Of a DNA stretch of 64,000 nt, positions 44,857-57,634 are shown piece after piece. Position 1 is the stretch's first letter; each line of letters starts with the position of its first letter. The DNA lies in contig CM060990.1 in NCBI GenBank assembly GCA_030765065.1, positions 461,302,321 to 461,366,320 of the forward strand, written 5' to 3'. Made by a program: the position numbers and the translations under genes. This DNA comes from Deroplatys truncata (Eukaryota > Arthropoda > Insecta > Mantodea > Mantidae). The notes beneath the pieces were generated by a model, which was not told where the DNA came from, did not search any database, and saw only the letters and a list, made by a program, of their open reading frames with translations.

Positions 44857-45748
44857 TTAGCCGCTTAGGAACTGAATCACTTTAAGTGATGGAAGAACTA
44901 TGACTATACATGCAAATGTTCCCACATTTCCTGACAGTGTTTCCAGAGGGTGACTTTGGTTCTTCTTTGTAGAGGCTGCCAAACTTGAACCATCCTGGCA
45001 AACATATTCTCGATGTTGTAGAGATCTGATGACAGGTGGCCAGTCAAGAACCAGAATATCGGGGTGCTCGGCAAAGAAGTTCCACACCTCGTAGGAGTTG
45101 TGTACTGAACTGTTATCCTGCACTATACGAACAACGGGCACTTCATCTGCAGGATAGACTGCTCGCACTCTAGGCATGACAACAACCCTAAGGATAGTCT
45201 CATACTCCTTCATTTGGAGATTAGATCCAGGACAAAAAACTTTTTCATCCATGCATATGGTGGTTTCCTATGCTTCTCAAGTTGTCGTAAGCTCCATCTG
45301 AGCGAATCCTACGCGCAGCTCTCGATGGTGTATGGTGAGGAACTCTTTCCGTGCAGCAATTCGTGAATGAATGTGTGCCAAGTGGAGCCTCAGAGATGTT
45401 ATTTGAACACTAACTTGCAGTCCTAATTGTGCCACGGTATCCCTCATGGTCTGAAAAGCCTGGTCTTTAACCACTGCTACAACGGCGTCATCTTCTTCGG
45501 GAGGGTTTTATTTGGCCGTCAGTTTCTTTTTCTGTGATCCTTAAGAACTTTCAGCCTCTTCTGATTGCCAGGCGTATATCCACCTTCGAACTGTGCGAAT
45601 GCTGCATGGAATTGCCCTAACAATGTCCACAGGTGGTAAAATTGGCTTACCATATACCCACAATTCCTTCGCGGTGCATTTCCGAAATATTTGCATGGAG
45701 CGCGTGAGCTACAGGTAACACACGCCACTCCTCGGTCGCACAGCAAAG
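44857..45748 (-). pseudogene. Tc1/mariner-type transposase relic
   Basis: Minus-strand frames 45746-45519, 45474-45277 and 45252-44857 belong to one broken transposase. The last contains the second catalytic region VQDNSSVHNS followed by FFAEHPDILVLDWPP. The usual PDLNPIE motif after it is corrupted. The N-terminal pieces are HTH-like but too decayed to score. I found no clear TIRs. Non-functional. Confidence 0.65.
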
Positions 45749-48140
45749 GTGGAACGCTGCAGGTTCACCCCTCCCTGCTATATATACGCCCGCTGAGAAG
45801 TTGGTAAAATGCCTCCCGAAGCTGCGGTAACGGATAAATGGAAGCGAGTGTACTTCAGTTTATTTTAATGGAATCCCCCTTGAATAACACGAGATGTTGT
45901 AATTCAGGGTGCTATTAGACATTAATAACTATTGGGTTTCCTTAATATTCTAAACAAAAACTACAATACAGTAAAAGTTAGCAAAACAACATGCATCAAA
46001 GCTTTCGAAAATTTGGAAATATGTCCAAAATTTTAAAATTATACACTTAAATATGAAACAACCATTAAACACAAGAAGTCGTTTACGAAGCTCATTAGAG
46101 CAGGTGAAACGATAAGTGAATTCGTGCATAACATACGGTTCCCATCCGTCCCGTTTTTTTTCCGGGACAGTCCCGATATTTAGTAAAATGCCCTGAAAAT
46201 TTCTTTCCGGATGCCTAGGTGTCCGGTTTTTTCTCTTGGAATATATATATATATATATATTTTTCATTAGAGCATTGTAATGCTCAGATTTCTCCATATA
46301 TTTTTACGCACAATTCAATTAAAATGGTTATTTCTTTGATAGTTTATAACGTCGCTGGCTTTGATGTATACAAACTGTGTTCTTTGGTTTGGTGAAGTGA
46401 CATAACTTCGTGTACTCTCACAGGAAGAAGGAATTCTGTGTAATAACTGTTCCAATTCAAAGAGAGTAGGCGCCAGTGTCACTGACCCAGTCAAGATGTG
46501 CTGCAGTTATCGTTATCAATCGATATAGGTATAATTATGCCGCAAAAATGTAGTTTAAATGATAACATTAAGTGTAATGCAATACTTACAATAGGTAAGC
46601 AGTAGATAAAGTAAACATATGACAAATGTGCTAGGTTTTTGTTTGGCACTGCCAGGAACCAATGCACCTGTAGAACGAATATTTTCTTTATTAAATTCTG
46701 TGTGGTTTGATGAGAGAAACAGACTGAAATTTGAGACTGTGAAAGCATTAATAGTTATGACCCATTTTAATTCATTACCATGTAAATAGTTTTTGTGATT
46801 TAATATCAAAGGAAACCAAAATGCTTGAAGAAATCCACGAATCCGCTAAGTACTGTAAAAGAGATAAATCTGCTTCTGAAGATTCTAAAGAATGACAAGT
46901 AGGAGTATGTGTGTTCACAATATATAATTTCTTGTTCTTTTAAATTTCAGGTTTTGTAGTTGGTTACATTTTAAATTTTGCACTCTTATTTACAGTCAGT
47001 TTTGTTAATTATTAGCTTTTCATTTATGAAAATGGCAGATTTCATTTTTTCCTCAGATGCTGAGAAAATTAATAATCTTCCTATCATTTGTGTCTCTATT
47101 CGTATATTGATCACTCTTATCAATATAAATAATTTTTATATTAAATTTTACTTGCTTGCTTTTAAAAATTATAATAGACACATACACATGTTTGAATATT
47201 AAGATTTAAAATCACAATTGCTGCAAATGCCAGTCATATTTACAATGGAAAGCGGATACTTGTCTAAATTTCGACCTGCCCTATGTTTTCCCCAAATATC
47301 ACAGGTTTTTAATAAGAATTTTGCAAAAACTCCCCCTTTTTAATGAAAATCTTATTGGAACCTTAGTATAACAAAAATCATCAATTGGTAGGTAGATCAG
47401 CCCTGAGAACGGTAGAGAAAAGTGTCAATTTTTTTTTCAGCAACAGCTCCAGTCGTATGGGATAAAAAAAACCCGATTCCACATAACCGTTCGAAAATAA
47501 CAGCCAAGTACGTACACGAGTATTTACGCATAATCTAACAGCAACATACTCTTGATCCACCGATATGTTGCTTGCCTTACTCGAATCCATTCGTATCAAA
47601 CCGCTATTGTTCGTCCTGGTATCAGAAGACGATGCTGCCCTCCCTTCTGTCCCTGACAACATGCATGCACGAATTTGTTTTGTGTTATAAATAGCACACC
47701 TATATCATTGCTGACGTAACGTTACAGGAATTCATTTCCATCATATATAATGATCATTATTACTGAAACCGCACACAAAAATACTGCAACGACCGGTTAG
47801 TACAAAGTTGGAGTATTTATTTTGGGAGTGTATAACTCTCGTTTTGTAACCGTTCCATTGTCGGAACCGTTCCAAAATAACTGTTACGGTATTTGTTTTC
47901 CCTACCTCTAGTGCACAGTATGCGTAACTGTGCAGTTGCGCAAAAGACAACTCATTCTCTGCTGTGCACAGATGGCAAATATGGAAATGATGGAACCTAT
48001 GTTATAATGAAAACGCATACATTAGAACTCCGCTTAACGCAACTAAAGGTGACATAGCGGTTTCGAATAACGTATTTTTCGTTTAATTGATGGTAACGAT
48101 TTTAAGTGGACAAAGGAAGAAAATAAGTAATCGTATTTCA
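45749..48140. other. No gene recognised; AT microsatellite
   Basis: AT-rich. A (TA)n run lies near 46241-46260. The small frames (46491-46809 and 47381-47662) have no family resemblance. Around 46145-46225 a C/G-rich stretch with cccatccgtcccg looks like part of an old repeat, class not known. Confidence 0.5.
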
Positions 48141-48690
48141 ATCGAGCGAGATGGCTCAGGCGGTTACATCTGAGGCCCGCATTCCGGAGGTCCCCGGATC
48201 GATCCCCGGCGAACGCTCACTATGACCCATAGTTTTTTTCGGGGTTTTCTCGGATCGTTAGGCGAATGCTAGAGTGGTTTCTTTCATCCCCTGAATTTCC
48301 TGTTCCTCCATTTCGTTCCATTCTTCATTTCATTCATACCTCATCCCATTGGTCTCTTTCAGGGTCGGGGATGGTGTTTCGGTACAGCGTGGCAGTGGTA
48401 AGGATGCTCTTTGTGACTCTCTACGAGCCTCGGCATTGGCTGGCTGCCGGAGTATCCGAATCCTCTTGAGGAGCATTGGACTTCCTCTGTGTGGGGTGGG
48501 GTCCCCGGTCTGCCTGTCCGTCTGCCGGGGTTGTCTCTATTTGGAAACTTATGGACCTGTCATTGCTGTGCCGTCGCTCCTGGTTTCGGCCGCCCGGTGC
48601 CTCCTCTCGCCTCATCCTTCTGGGGACGCCTCCTCGGGGGGCGTAGGTACAATATCCACTCTGGATCGGTGCTGAGTCCCCTAAGTAGTC
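48141..48690 (+). mobile_element. SINE family A, copy 3
   Basis: Starts atcgagcgagatggctcagg, B-box-like ggatcgatcccc, then ggggttttctcggatcg and ggcgaatgctagagtggtttc as in the other copies. It ends near ctgagtcccctaag, before aatccaatcc. The frames at 48266-48797 are inside the SINE. Confidence 0.8.
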
Positions 48691-49459
48691 AATCCAATCC
48701 AATTGTATTCCAAATGCTTGTAATAGTGTTTAATAAAAATTCCATTGTATACAGTAGTAAAAGATGCATTGCGGTATTCACAAAGACTACTTCATAGGTT
48801 CAGTATTTTTTTCTGAACTTTCCAACGCTTGCAAGCAGCTATATCACGTCACTGTTTGAAAATCATTATGTCCATTGGCGTTGATTCACTGCTTTATTCC
48901 ACAAAACGCAAGACAACCTAAAAACAGAAAGTTTTCTGTTATTTATAGTTCTGTAATTCAATACTTCCCGTTAAGTTTTGAACACGAATTTTGTTCATTC
49001 TTACCGCCAATTCCCTTGAATCCCTCGTATGGTGTCACTCTTTCGCTAACTGCTACTAGTTTCTGTCTAATGCTTATTACAACGCACTTTCTTTTCGCTG
49101 ACATCTTAAAAACAAACTGACTAACACCATCAGTAAAATATCAGTTGACCTCCACATTGAATACATAAGCAAGTAGCTAAAACTTGTTATAACGGTACAA
49201 TATTTCTTGGAAGATGTAGGGGGTGAGGATTGACTGTATACAATACCAAGTACCTGTGTTAGAATTTAGGGTTGAGGCAAAAGAACATTGCCAATGTTGT
49301 AGCTACGTTGCCAGCGCGAATTTAAGCATATCGTATTCTTTGTTCGTTCGTTTTTATTTCTTCTATTCTCCGCCGTTTCGGTTAAGGCGATATTCGGCTA
49401 AGCGCTGTTCGGCTAGGCGGGAGTTTTCTGTATTTTGTTTTAAACTCATAAATTAAATT
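48691..49459. other. No gene recognised
   Basis: About 0.8 kb of AT-rich DNA. The frames at 48875-49120 and 49223-49456 have no recognisable content. Confidence 0.5.
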
Positions 49460-49736
49460 GAGTATAACTTATGGACGCTCGTTAACTGCTATGGTTCTTA
49501 GTGCCCCATTCTATATTGGGCATGAAAAACCGGAAATTTTGCTCAGAGGCCTCTTTATCAGGCTTGAGGTTCCTTTATCTACCGTAAATCTACGACCCCG
49601 GGACCACTGGCTTTACTTCCCTTCCGAATGAACTCATGCCAAGGATTTTTATGCCAGAAAGAATCCATCGCCCTCCGCCGAGTTTGCACCCGCGACCTCG
49701 GGAACTACAGGCTAGCATGGTACCACTAGACTACGG
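49460..49736 (-). mobile_element. SINE family B with tRNA-like head
   Basis: On the minus strand the element begins gtagtctagtggtaccatgc, a tRNA-like A box, and a B-box gggtgcaaactcgg follows. It runs to 49460. A truncated copy of its distal part occurs at 5106-5268. Length about 280 bases is normal for a tRNA-derived SINE. No flanking duplication was clear by eye. Confidence 0.75.
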
Positions 49737-51003
49737 TTTTTAAACTCATGTTGTGTAACAAATTATGCTAGGAAAATTTAAGCAATTATGATGACTATTA
49801 GCTAACCAGTTTATGGTAATTCATATATCACTGTTAACAAATATGTGTTGGAATTAATTATTTGAATTATGCGAATGTCATAATAAACGTTTTTCTGCAT
49901 TTTAATTAAACGTTTTAATTTTCTCTTGTTTATAGAATTAATATTAGCCGGAAAGCGTTAGCTTTAATCTTACAAATTGTATTAAAACAAAATCAGTTAT
50001 TTCATTTGAACCTGTTTTAATAGACATAAGAACACAACGCTATAATAGTTCTAGTAAACGCCTGGACATTTCTTCTTGCATCCTTTCCATTAGGACAAAC
50101 ATTATCTTGTATTGATTATGGAACCAATCGGTTGACAGGCACACAAGATATATGTTATCAACTGATTCCTTTCCTCGTAATGTTTTGACATATGCTGTTT
50201 CAAGGATAGCTCGTGCACAGTGTAAACAATATTGTATTGGGAGGATCGGATAGAGTAGGTTGAGCAGTAGGTTGGGTGACCTACTTCCTAGTCGCTGCAG
50301 GGGCTTCCATTGTTATGTCCTGCAAACTCAAAGATGTTCAAAATAATATAGGTCCTGCTCGTGCACAACAGCACTGCAGCTGGTAGGAGGATTTGCAGCA
50401 ATAGCTTCTCTTACGACATGTACAACCACATGGTCTTTCTGCTGTACGAGTAGTGGCCGATTTGAAGCATGCAGCCGCCCATGATTCCGTAGTCGTTGCT
50501 CCAATTGGAAAATTAGACCAGTCGTCTAACTGGAAACCTTTTTCTCTGCAGTTATATTGACACTCTCCACACTAACATCATATAACTAATTCGTTGTTTC
50601 CATATCGCGGCAAGCTACATGATAACACGAGAGAAGAAATAATCACAATAACGCAGCGAGTCACATAGTTGCCTAGCTTCAGCATGTGTCCGCAAGGAAG
50701 CTATGTGTTGCAGCTGTGAACTAATACCCACTCTCGAGGACATACAATCCCTGCACAAGTAGGCTACCCAACCTACTCTTCAGTATCTATTCGAGCATGA
50801 ACTCAATTGATTAATTACGACGATGAAAATAAAAGGCCAGAAAATACAGAATTAGATACACAAATAATTCCCGCAAGGTTACTGGAAAAATATTTATATT
50901 CAATAACTTATATTTTAATGAATATTGCCACAGTTCAACTGAGTGAGCCCACGGAAGCATTCTTTTCAAATTTTCGTCTTCTTCTTCCTCGCTTAACCCT
51001 CAC
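49737..51003. other. No gene recognised
   Basis: AT-rich spacer about 1.3 kb long. The short frame at 50807-51019 is not supported by any motif. Confidence 0.5.
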
Positions 51004-51345
51004 CGTTTGGAGTACTTAACCTCCGCAGGACATATAAGCCAATGCCTGAGGTCAGACGGCTATCGGGGAGCAGACATATTGTTGGATCGGACAGAAGATC
51101 CAGGATGGGTGATCAGCCCGAAGCCTTGTATGAGAGCGAGGAAGGAGATGATATGAAATGACGGTGAAATGGACGAAAGGAAAGGTGATGATGGAGCAGT
51201 TGGCGGAATGAATGGTGGAGGAAATCGGAGAACCCGGAGAAAACCCCCCCATGCCGCTTCGTTCACCATAAATCCCACATACGGTTCCCTGGGATCGAAC
51301 TCATACCTTGGTGGGAGGCGAGTGGTCTAACCACTCGGCCATGGC
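51004..51345 (-). mobile_element. SINE family C with tRNA-like head
   Basis: Minus-strand start gcggcgccatggccgagtgg, then gttagaccactcgcc and a B-box gagttcgatccc, which together look like a tRNA with a long variable arm. The body continues with gaacgaagcggcatgggg to about 51004. There is no other copy in the window. A real tRNA gene is unlikely because the 3' acceptor side is replaced by SINE body. Confidence 0.7.
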
Positions 51346-51782
51346 GCCGCTTCTGTTTCAAATTTACGATTGGAAACAAACGCTGTTTTCAGAAAATACA
51401 GGTCTGAGCGCTAAAATAAAACGTTTAGAATCACAAATAATAACTGGAGCAATGGCAAAAAGTTACATCAGCAGGTACTGGATGTCTCGTGGACATGCTA
51501 ATCATGCAGGATAGCAGCGGAACCCCCCACCGTAAAAATCATGGAATTAAAAAACTTATAGCTGTGAACAATGAAGGCGGCAATTCGTTATCCTGAACAT
51601 AAATATGTTTTTACTGACATTATAGGGCACAGCTTATCTGAGTAACTCACAGGTATTTAATTATACTGACACTGCAGTCACGGCTTGGCTCTTGGCCGCT
51701 GCACCTCGTGTGAGTTGGGGAGAGATTGATGTGTTACCGCGCCTCTTGTTTTATTTCGTTGTTATTGAGAGTCGGCAGTGCA
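51346..51782. other. Spacer or LINE 5' end
   Basis: The 51.4-51.78 kb segment precedes the first LINE ORF and may be its 5' untranslated region. No separate gene seen. Confidence 0.4.
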
Positions 51783-52730
51783 ATGGAGCAACAGAAGCTT
51801 GTACGTAAAAATACCGTAAAAGTTACTCTAATAAGAGTATGCAACTGGCCACGGTTTTTAAATATACGAATGGATGCACAATACATTGGAACTCACTCCA
51901 GAGCAGGTACATCAATTCAGCTGGTGGGAAGAGAAAACGCTGTTTATATCAAGTTTGTCCAAGAAGTGTTTATGAAGAGATACTACGTAAACAGGAGGAG
52001 GTATTCCAGTTTGTTCTAATGTCCAGTGAAAGGACGGATGGATCAATTTACGGCGGCGGATAGAGAATATACTTTGGTTCGCGTCTATAATGTGCCACCG
52101 GAAATCAGTAACGACAGGGTTGCTTACGAGCTTCAACATTACGGCAAAATACTGCACATTAATACTGACGGCTGCCCTGGTCGTTACAGATTTCCAGTTT
52201 ACACTGGTATACGTTTGCTACATACTCAAGTTACCAAACCGATACCTTCAATGTTAAAGGTTGCAGGTTTTGAAGCATAAATCACCTACAGTGGACAATA
52301 ACAGGTTTGTTTCATTTGCAACGATAAAACACATCTGAAAGCAGATTGTCCTCAGCGCTGGTGTGCGCTGTTCCCTCGGCGGTTGCGGATGTCGCAACTT
52401 CAGTGACTGTCAATATTGACAACGAGGCAGCAAATTCACTCTCATCCGATGGTGCTACCACGGACTCCTTGCAGAGTAGTCGTCCAGAAGGCGAACCTGA
52501 CTCCAAGAAGTTGAAAGGTGCGGCAGTAGCTTCTCGGGCTCCGGTAGTTGAGGCTGTAAATCGGCAATTGCTACCAGAGACAGAGACGCAGTTACGAGAT
52601 CCACGGTTTCGTAAAATGGAACCTCCACGACACGAAGGCGACACGTCTCAACCATGGTCAGAGAGTATGGACCGCTCCTTGCCGTTTGTGTCTAACAGAA
52701 TGGATTGTTCCGATTTTCCATCCTGACCGC
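51783..52730 (+). pseudogene. LINE ORF1 (gag-like) relic with zinc knuckle
   Basis: The ORF1 fragments lie in three frames: from the ATG at 51783, from about 52026, and from about 52346. The middle one has a VPPEISNDRVAYELQHYG block typical of LINE ORF1. A CCHC knuckle (C-x2-C-x4-H-x4-C, CFICNDKTHLKADC) reads in a third frame at about 52307-52348. The protein would bind element RNA. At least two frameshifts. Confidence 0.6.
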
Positions 52731-52741
52731 AGTGACCCCGG

Positions 52742-55700
52742 ATGGTGATTACATTCAGACTGATAAGAAGAAAGACAAATCTTCGCAAAAACACAGAGTG
52801 CGTCCGTATGCCTTATCAACAGTACAGTGGGGCAAACCGGTCGAGAAGAGTGGCGGCTCAGTCTAAACCTTCCATTATGTTGGTGTGCGGTCTCTTAGTG
52901 CCTACTGCTTCAATTCCTTGTGCTGTGCTTCTTATTGGGAAGTATCCTCTCTCTCATGGTTTTCTTATATGCCTCTTCTTCACGTCTTTGTTTCTATTAA
53001 TGTTAATGGAATTCGAAATCCGGCAAATGAGCGTTTACTTGCCGCATTTCTACAACTGTGTGATGTTGATGTTAGATTTTTACAGGAAGTCAATGTGCCC
53101 AGGCCTGATTTTCTGTGTAATTATGAGAAGTTTGTAAATCTTACTCCGGATGGCCGGAGAACGGATTTGATTTACAAAAAGGGATGCGTATTACTAATGT
53201 CGCCCTCCATCCCTCGGGACGCCTCATCTCCACCCTGCACACCGATATAGTCCTAGTCAACTTATATGCACCTTCCGGCTTTCAACGTTGAAAAGAACGG
53301 GAATCCTCCTTCAAAACCTCTCTTCTCACAGGCCCTTTCTAAGGGTTCTAAATATTTCATTGGTGGGGATTTTAACTGCACTGTTGCCGCCGAAGATCAA
53401 CGTGGGATGCCCAATCTTAGGCCTATGCTCAAGCAGGTCGAAATGCGGTTTGAACTTGTGGATGCCTGGGAGTCAAAATATGGTTCTCGTGTGGACTTTA
53501 CTTTTTCCGTGGATTCTTGGCTTCCAGAATTGACAGATTTTATTTTTCTCGCAATTTTGTTCCTACTGTCCATGATATAAGAGTTCAACCTCTTGCGTTC
53601 AGGGATCATCATGCAGTCTTTTGTCGGATCACTCGGGCTGCACATATCTGGGAGAGGTTAGTGGAGGATTCCTGTGTCCATTTTCGCGGAGGAAGATTGT
53701 CGACGAGGGTGCCACTTACTGTGGGGGAAGTTGCAACCATCGTTCATCAACTTTCACAATAAACTCTCCTGGTGGCTCTATAAGGCTAAACCAGCAATTG
53801 TTTCCTTTTTAAAAGGGTAGTTTTCCAACGAGCCAGGGAAAGGCGAGAGCTACTGGATTTCTATTATGCTGTTTTACAGGATCTCGCTGAACTGCAAACA
53901 GCTGGTGCGACGTATCCAAACGTCTGCATGCTATCAAGGGACAAATAAGGCTGAAGCAATTGGAAATGCTTCGCCTTCGCGATGTCTCCATTGTCGGTGC
54001 ATGGCTGCAGAAGAAACATTCTCTTTCTTCCATCTTGCCGGAGATTGCAAGCAATGCAATCAGCGTTATATACAAGAACTTTGTCACGATAGGCGGATAA
54101 TTTCCGGAAAGCCTGCTATCATTAGCTGTTTTCATGCGTATTTTAATGATTTATTTTCCAAAGATGAAGATGCAGGCGCCGCCTCGCCCCCGCTGCGGTA
54201 TCAACTACCTTCGCAGATCGGCGACTCTCTTTTGCGAATTATTACTACCGAGGAACTAGCTGCAGGTCTGAAAAGCGTAAAGCGAAACACGGCTCCTGGG
54301 CCGGATGGTATTTCGTATGCCTTCTGTACCATGTTTTGGGACGTCATTGCTGCAGAATTGGCGGCGGTGTTTGAAGAAGTTCAACGTACCTCTATGATTC
54401 CAGAGAAGTTTGTTGAGGGCGTAATTCTGTTGTTCCCGAAGCACCGACGCACCAGAACCGTTGCCGAATTTAGGTCAATTGCTTTGCTGAATTGCGACTA
54501 ACAGTTATTGGCAAAAGCATTAACTTCCAGACTACATTTGGTTTATGAGGAAATTCTCTGCAACGTCCAGACTGTAGTACCGAGTGGTAGGAACGTCAAT
54601 ACAGAACATTGGCTTATTGAGGGATATTTTTTGTCTTGCTGAATCCTAGATTTCAGTGGCTTTGGCTAACCTTGACTTTGAAATGGCTTTTGACCATGTT
54701 AGTCATTCTTACCTTTGGTCGCTTTTGCGGCATTTGGGGATCCCAGGAAGGTTTCTTTCCTTGTTACAAAACCTTTATTTTGCGGCGACTGCCAGAATTC
54801 TTTGTAACGGATATATTTCTCCGATAATCCAAATAGAGAGGCCAGTCCGACAGGGTTGCTCCCGTCTATGGGTTTATTTGCTTTGAGCCTCGATCCTCTT
54901 TTGCGGCAATTGCAATCATCCCTGGGCGGTATGAAACTGCATGGTCAGCGATTTCAACTTACAGCATATGCAGATAATGTGACGGTATGCGTGGTAAATA
55001 ATGCTGACATGGTCACTTTACATCAGTGTCTTCGAGACTATGGCGCTGTTACTGGAGCGAAACTAAATTTTACCAAGTCGGAGGTTTTGCAGTTTGGTCA
55101 ACGGCGAGAATCACTTAACCTCCTAGATATGCAGATTGTAATCCACAGAAAGATTTGGGTGTTGTGTTTACGCACTGCTTTCTGGAGACTGTGGCACTTA
55201 ATTGGACTGAAAACCTGACCAAGTTACGGTTTCTCTTAGTAGAGCAGCGGACTCGGACACTCAGCATTTTTCAACGAGTGTGGTATGGGCACACTTACGC
55301 ATGGTACATTGCTCAAGTGCTGCCCATTACAAAACAATTTTCTCGAAGGATTGAATGCTCTATTGGTTATTTTCTGTAGTCCGGAGCTGCTTATCGGATC
55401 TCCAGGGAACAACTACGGCTTCCAGTTAATAAAGGTGGTTGTCGACTGATAGAAGTGAATTCAAAATCTTTGACACTCCTTGCAAAAAGTATACAGCGTA
55501 TTCTGGACGGCGAGAGCTTTCCGCTACAGAAATCTCCTTGCGTAGAACAACTTCACCTTCCAGGTAAACGGCTACCCGAATTTCGGAGGAGGTGGGATAT
55601 CTTTATGAAGCTACCAACTACGACTAATCAGAGGTTAGCTTTTAAACGGTCTGCCTTCTTTTACAAATATCTCATGACTACCACCAGTGTTCTACCCTGA

Positions 55701-56202
55701 GTACAACGGAACTATTCGCAGAGAAGATGGAGGAACATTTGGAACAAATTTACTAATCCGAAGATGCCCTACTGACTGGAAAGCTGCCGTATACTCGGCT
55801 GTCAATGCGGTTGTTCCGACAGCTGAAAACTTGTGGTGGCATGGCAGAGCAACATCAAATCTCTGCAATAGGTGTCCTGCGGTGGAAACCTTACATCACA
55901 AACTAGTAGCCTGTGCCGCCGTAGGTTCTATTTGGGACTGGGTATATGGACGAATCTGTGTGATCAGTCGTGGTGAACAAGTGTCTCCACTGGATGACTA
56001 TCTGCCCCTCGAATTCCATCAAGATGATAAGCAGCTGTAAGATACCCTTTCTTGGATAATCTTTGCCACCTATTTTTGGATAATCAGAGTTGGAGACGCG
56101 GCGAATCTACAGGCTTTCCAGATCTTTATCCGGAAACAACACTGGGAGTTGGACAAACGGACCTATCTGTTCTTGGATCTCCCGCATTTACAGAGACTCT
56201 AG
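52742..56202 (+). pseudogene. LINE ORF2: endonuclease, reverse transcriptase, zinc end, broken
   Basis: Pieces in order: APE-type endonuclease (INVNGIRNPANERLL near 53010, FLQEVN, GGDFNC near 53370); reverse transcriptase fingers with NTAPGPDGI near 54290; palm DFEMAFDHV near 54680 and RQGC near 54850; then TAYADNVTV near 54965, where the usual second catalytic Asp of YADD is Asn. The C-terminal CNRCPAVETLHH...C motif is near 55875, and there is a TAA at 56038-56040 before the last 54 codons. About six frame changes. Clade not assigned; truncated 3' end with no poly-A seen. It abuts a mariner copy. Confidence 0.8.
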
Positions 56203-56242
56203 GTACCAAACGTAGAAGGGCATGTGATTAAAAATTATATCC

Positions 56243-57545
56243 TGGTTGAGTCTTCTCAGCCTGCGAATTGAGAAATTATGCACTCCCGGCGTTGTACAGG
56301 CTATGACGTAAACATTGTACACTGCATTGTGTCGTATTAATTTCGGCCGAAATGACTGCTTTGCACCGCTGTGCATTCAGTGACTTGCACTTGTAGCGCT
56401 ACAGTGTTCTCGTTGGCCTTCAGTGGTGAAGGTCCCAGGTTCAAATTCTGTCACTTGAAGGTACGTTTCAGGTTTAGTAAATTTAACGAGAACTGATAGT
56501 TTGGCATGAAGTGTCCTTTTACTTAATTAGTTTAGTTATGTGAATTTCATTAAAACACAAATTGTTACTTGCTAGAATATGCTTTAATGAACATCATAAC
56601 GAAATGCGTATAACATTGTACTTATAACTTACAAACATAAGGCATCAGTAAATAATATTTTGTCATTTAAAGATATTCTTTCATACAAAAGAAAGCCAGT
56701 AAATTGTTCTGAGAGTTTACAAAGTGCAGTACGTACATACAAACTAGATAACGTTTGCAAGCCCATGATCGTGGTGAACATCTCTCGTTCCCAAGTAGTG
56801 CATTTAACAGTGACTATGACATCATGCCGGACCATCACACAAATGAACCTTTACAATTTACCCGTTTCTTCCAATGTAGTTGTAATAGGTGTTCGAACTG
56901 GCCACAATGCTGGCGGATGAAAGATCTCAGTGCAACCATCATCGCCAGCCTAACCCGGCGCTACATGGCTGGTGTGATGTCACGGCAAGGTAAAAGATGA
57001 TGCGTTCCCCGAGCTGTTGAGGGGTCATTGGCTCCTGGTACACGATATGCTTAAGATAATCCTAATAGAAGAAATCTAATGGGGTTAGATATGGTCAGAG
57101 TGCTGGCCACCCTATTGGTTTATGCCGTCCGATCCACCGCTCAGGGTAGGTGGCATCGAGATAAGCCGTTACATGACGGGCCGAATGAGCTGGCGCCCCA
57201 TCATGTTGGTACCACATAGTCGGTTCTGAAACGGCGCTTCATCCAGTAGAGCAGGCAGCTGGTGTTGTAGGAAGTGGATATAGCGATTCCCAGTGAGTTA
57301 CCCATCGTAAAAATACGGGCCTATTAGATGATCACCGAATATACCAGCAGGTGGTATCATTTATTCGCAGGCGTGATTTGAACTTCCGACCTTCACTACG
57401 ACTTTCCAGTATGTTGACCATTGCGCTACAAGAGCACGTTAACAACGAGCAGCGCCGAGCCCTAATCAGCGGGCTGATGAATGCAGTGTCAGCACCTGCA
57501 TTTCGCATCGTCTGTAAAATGCGGGGCTGCTTAGTTACCAATCCA
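56243..57545 (-). mobile_element. Mariner-like element, copy 2, internally deleted
   Basis: It repeats the ends and flanking body of copy 1 (37293-39200): gagtcttctcagcc at the start, the tcggccgaaatgac block, the ggcatgaagtg-type body, and ggctgcttagttaccaatcc at the end. About 0.65 kb between the positions equivalent to 38365 and 39010 of copy 1 is missing. A few transposase-derived stretches are still alignable (57000-57300, minus) with the cgcccatcatattggtaccac-type sequence, but no frame is intact. Confidence 0.75.
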
Positions 57546-57568
57546 TAGGATGAGACGATCACGCGGTA

Positions 57569-57632
57569 TATGGATGGATGGATGGATGGATGGATGGATG
57601 GATGGGTGGATGGATGGACGGACGGATGGATA
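57569..57632. repeat. (GGAT)n microsatellite
   Basis: Sixteen or so GGAT/TGGA units, interrupted by gggt and gacgg variants. It borders the left end of the deleted mariner element. Confidence 0.95.
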
Positions 57633-57634
57633 TA

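Noticed and set aside
46235-46262. Regulatory meaning of the AT run near 46.2 kb
   Set aside because: Common microsatellite without nearby gene.
48266-48797. Overlapping frames of about 100 codons at 48.3-48.8 kb
   Set aside because: Inside SINE copy 3; open only because the body is GC-rich.
51280-51345. Possible genuine tRNA gene
   Set aside because: Good A and B boxes, but no closing acceptor stem and the sequence runs into SINE body.
57569-57632. Possible CRISPR-like or minisatellite signal
   Set aside because: Plain GGAT microsatellite; no repeat-spacer structure.
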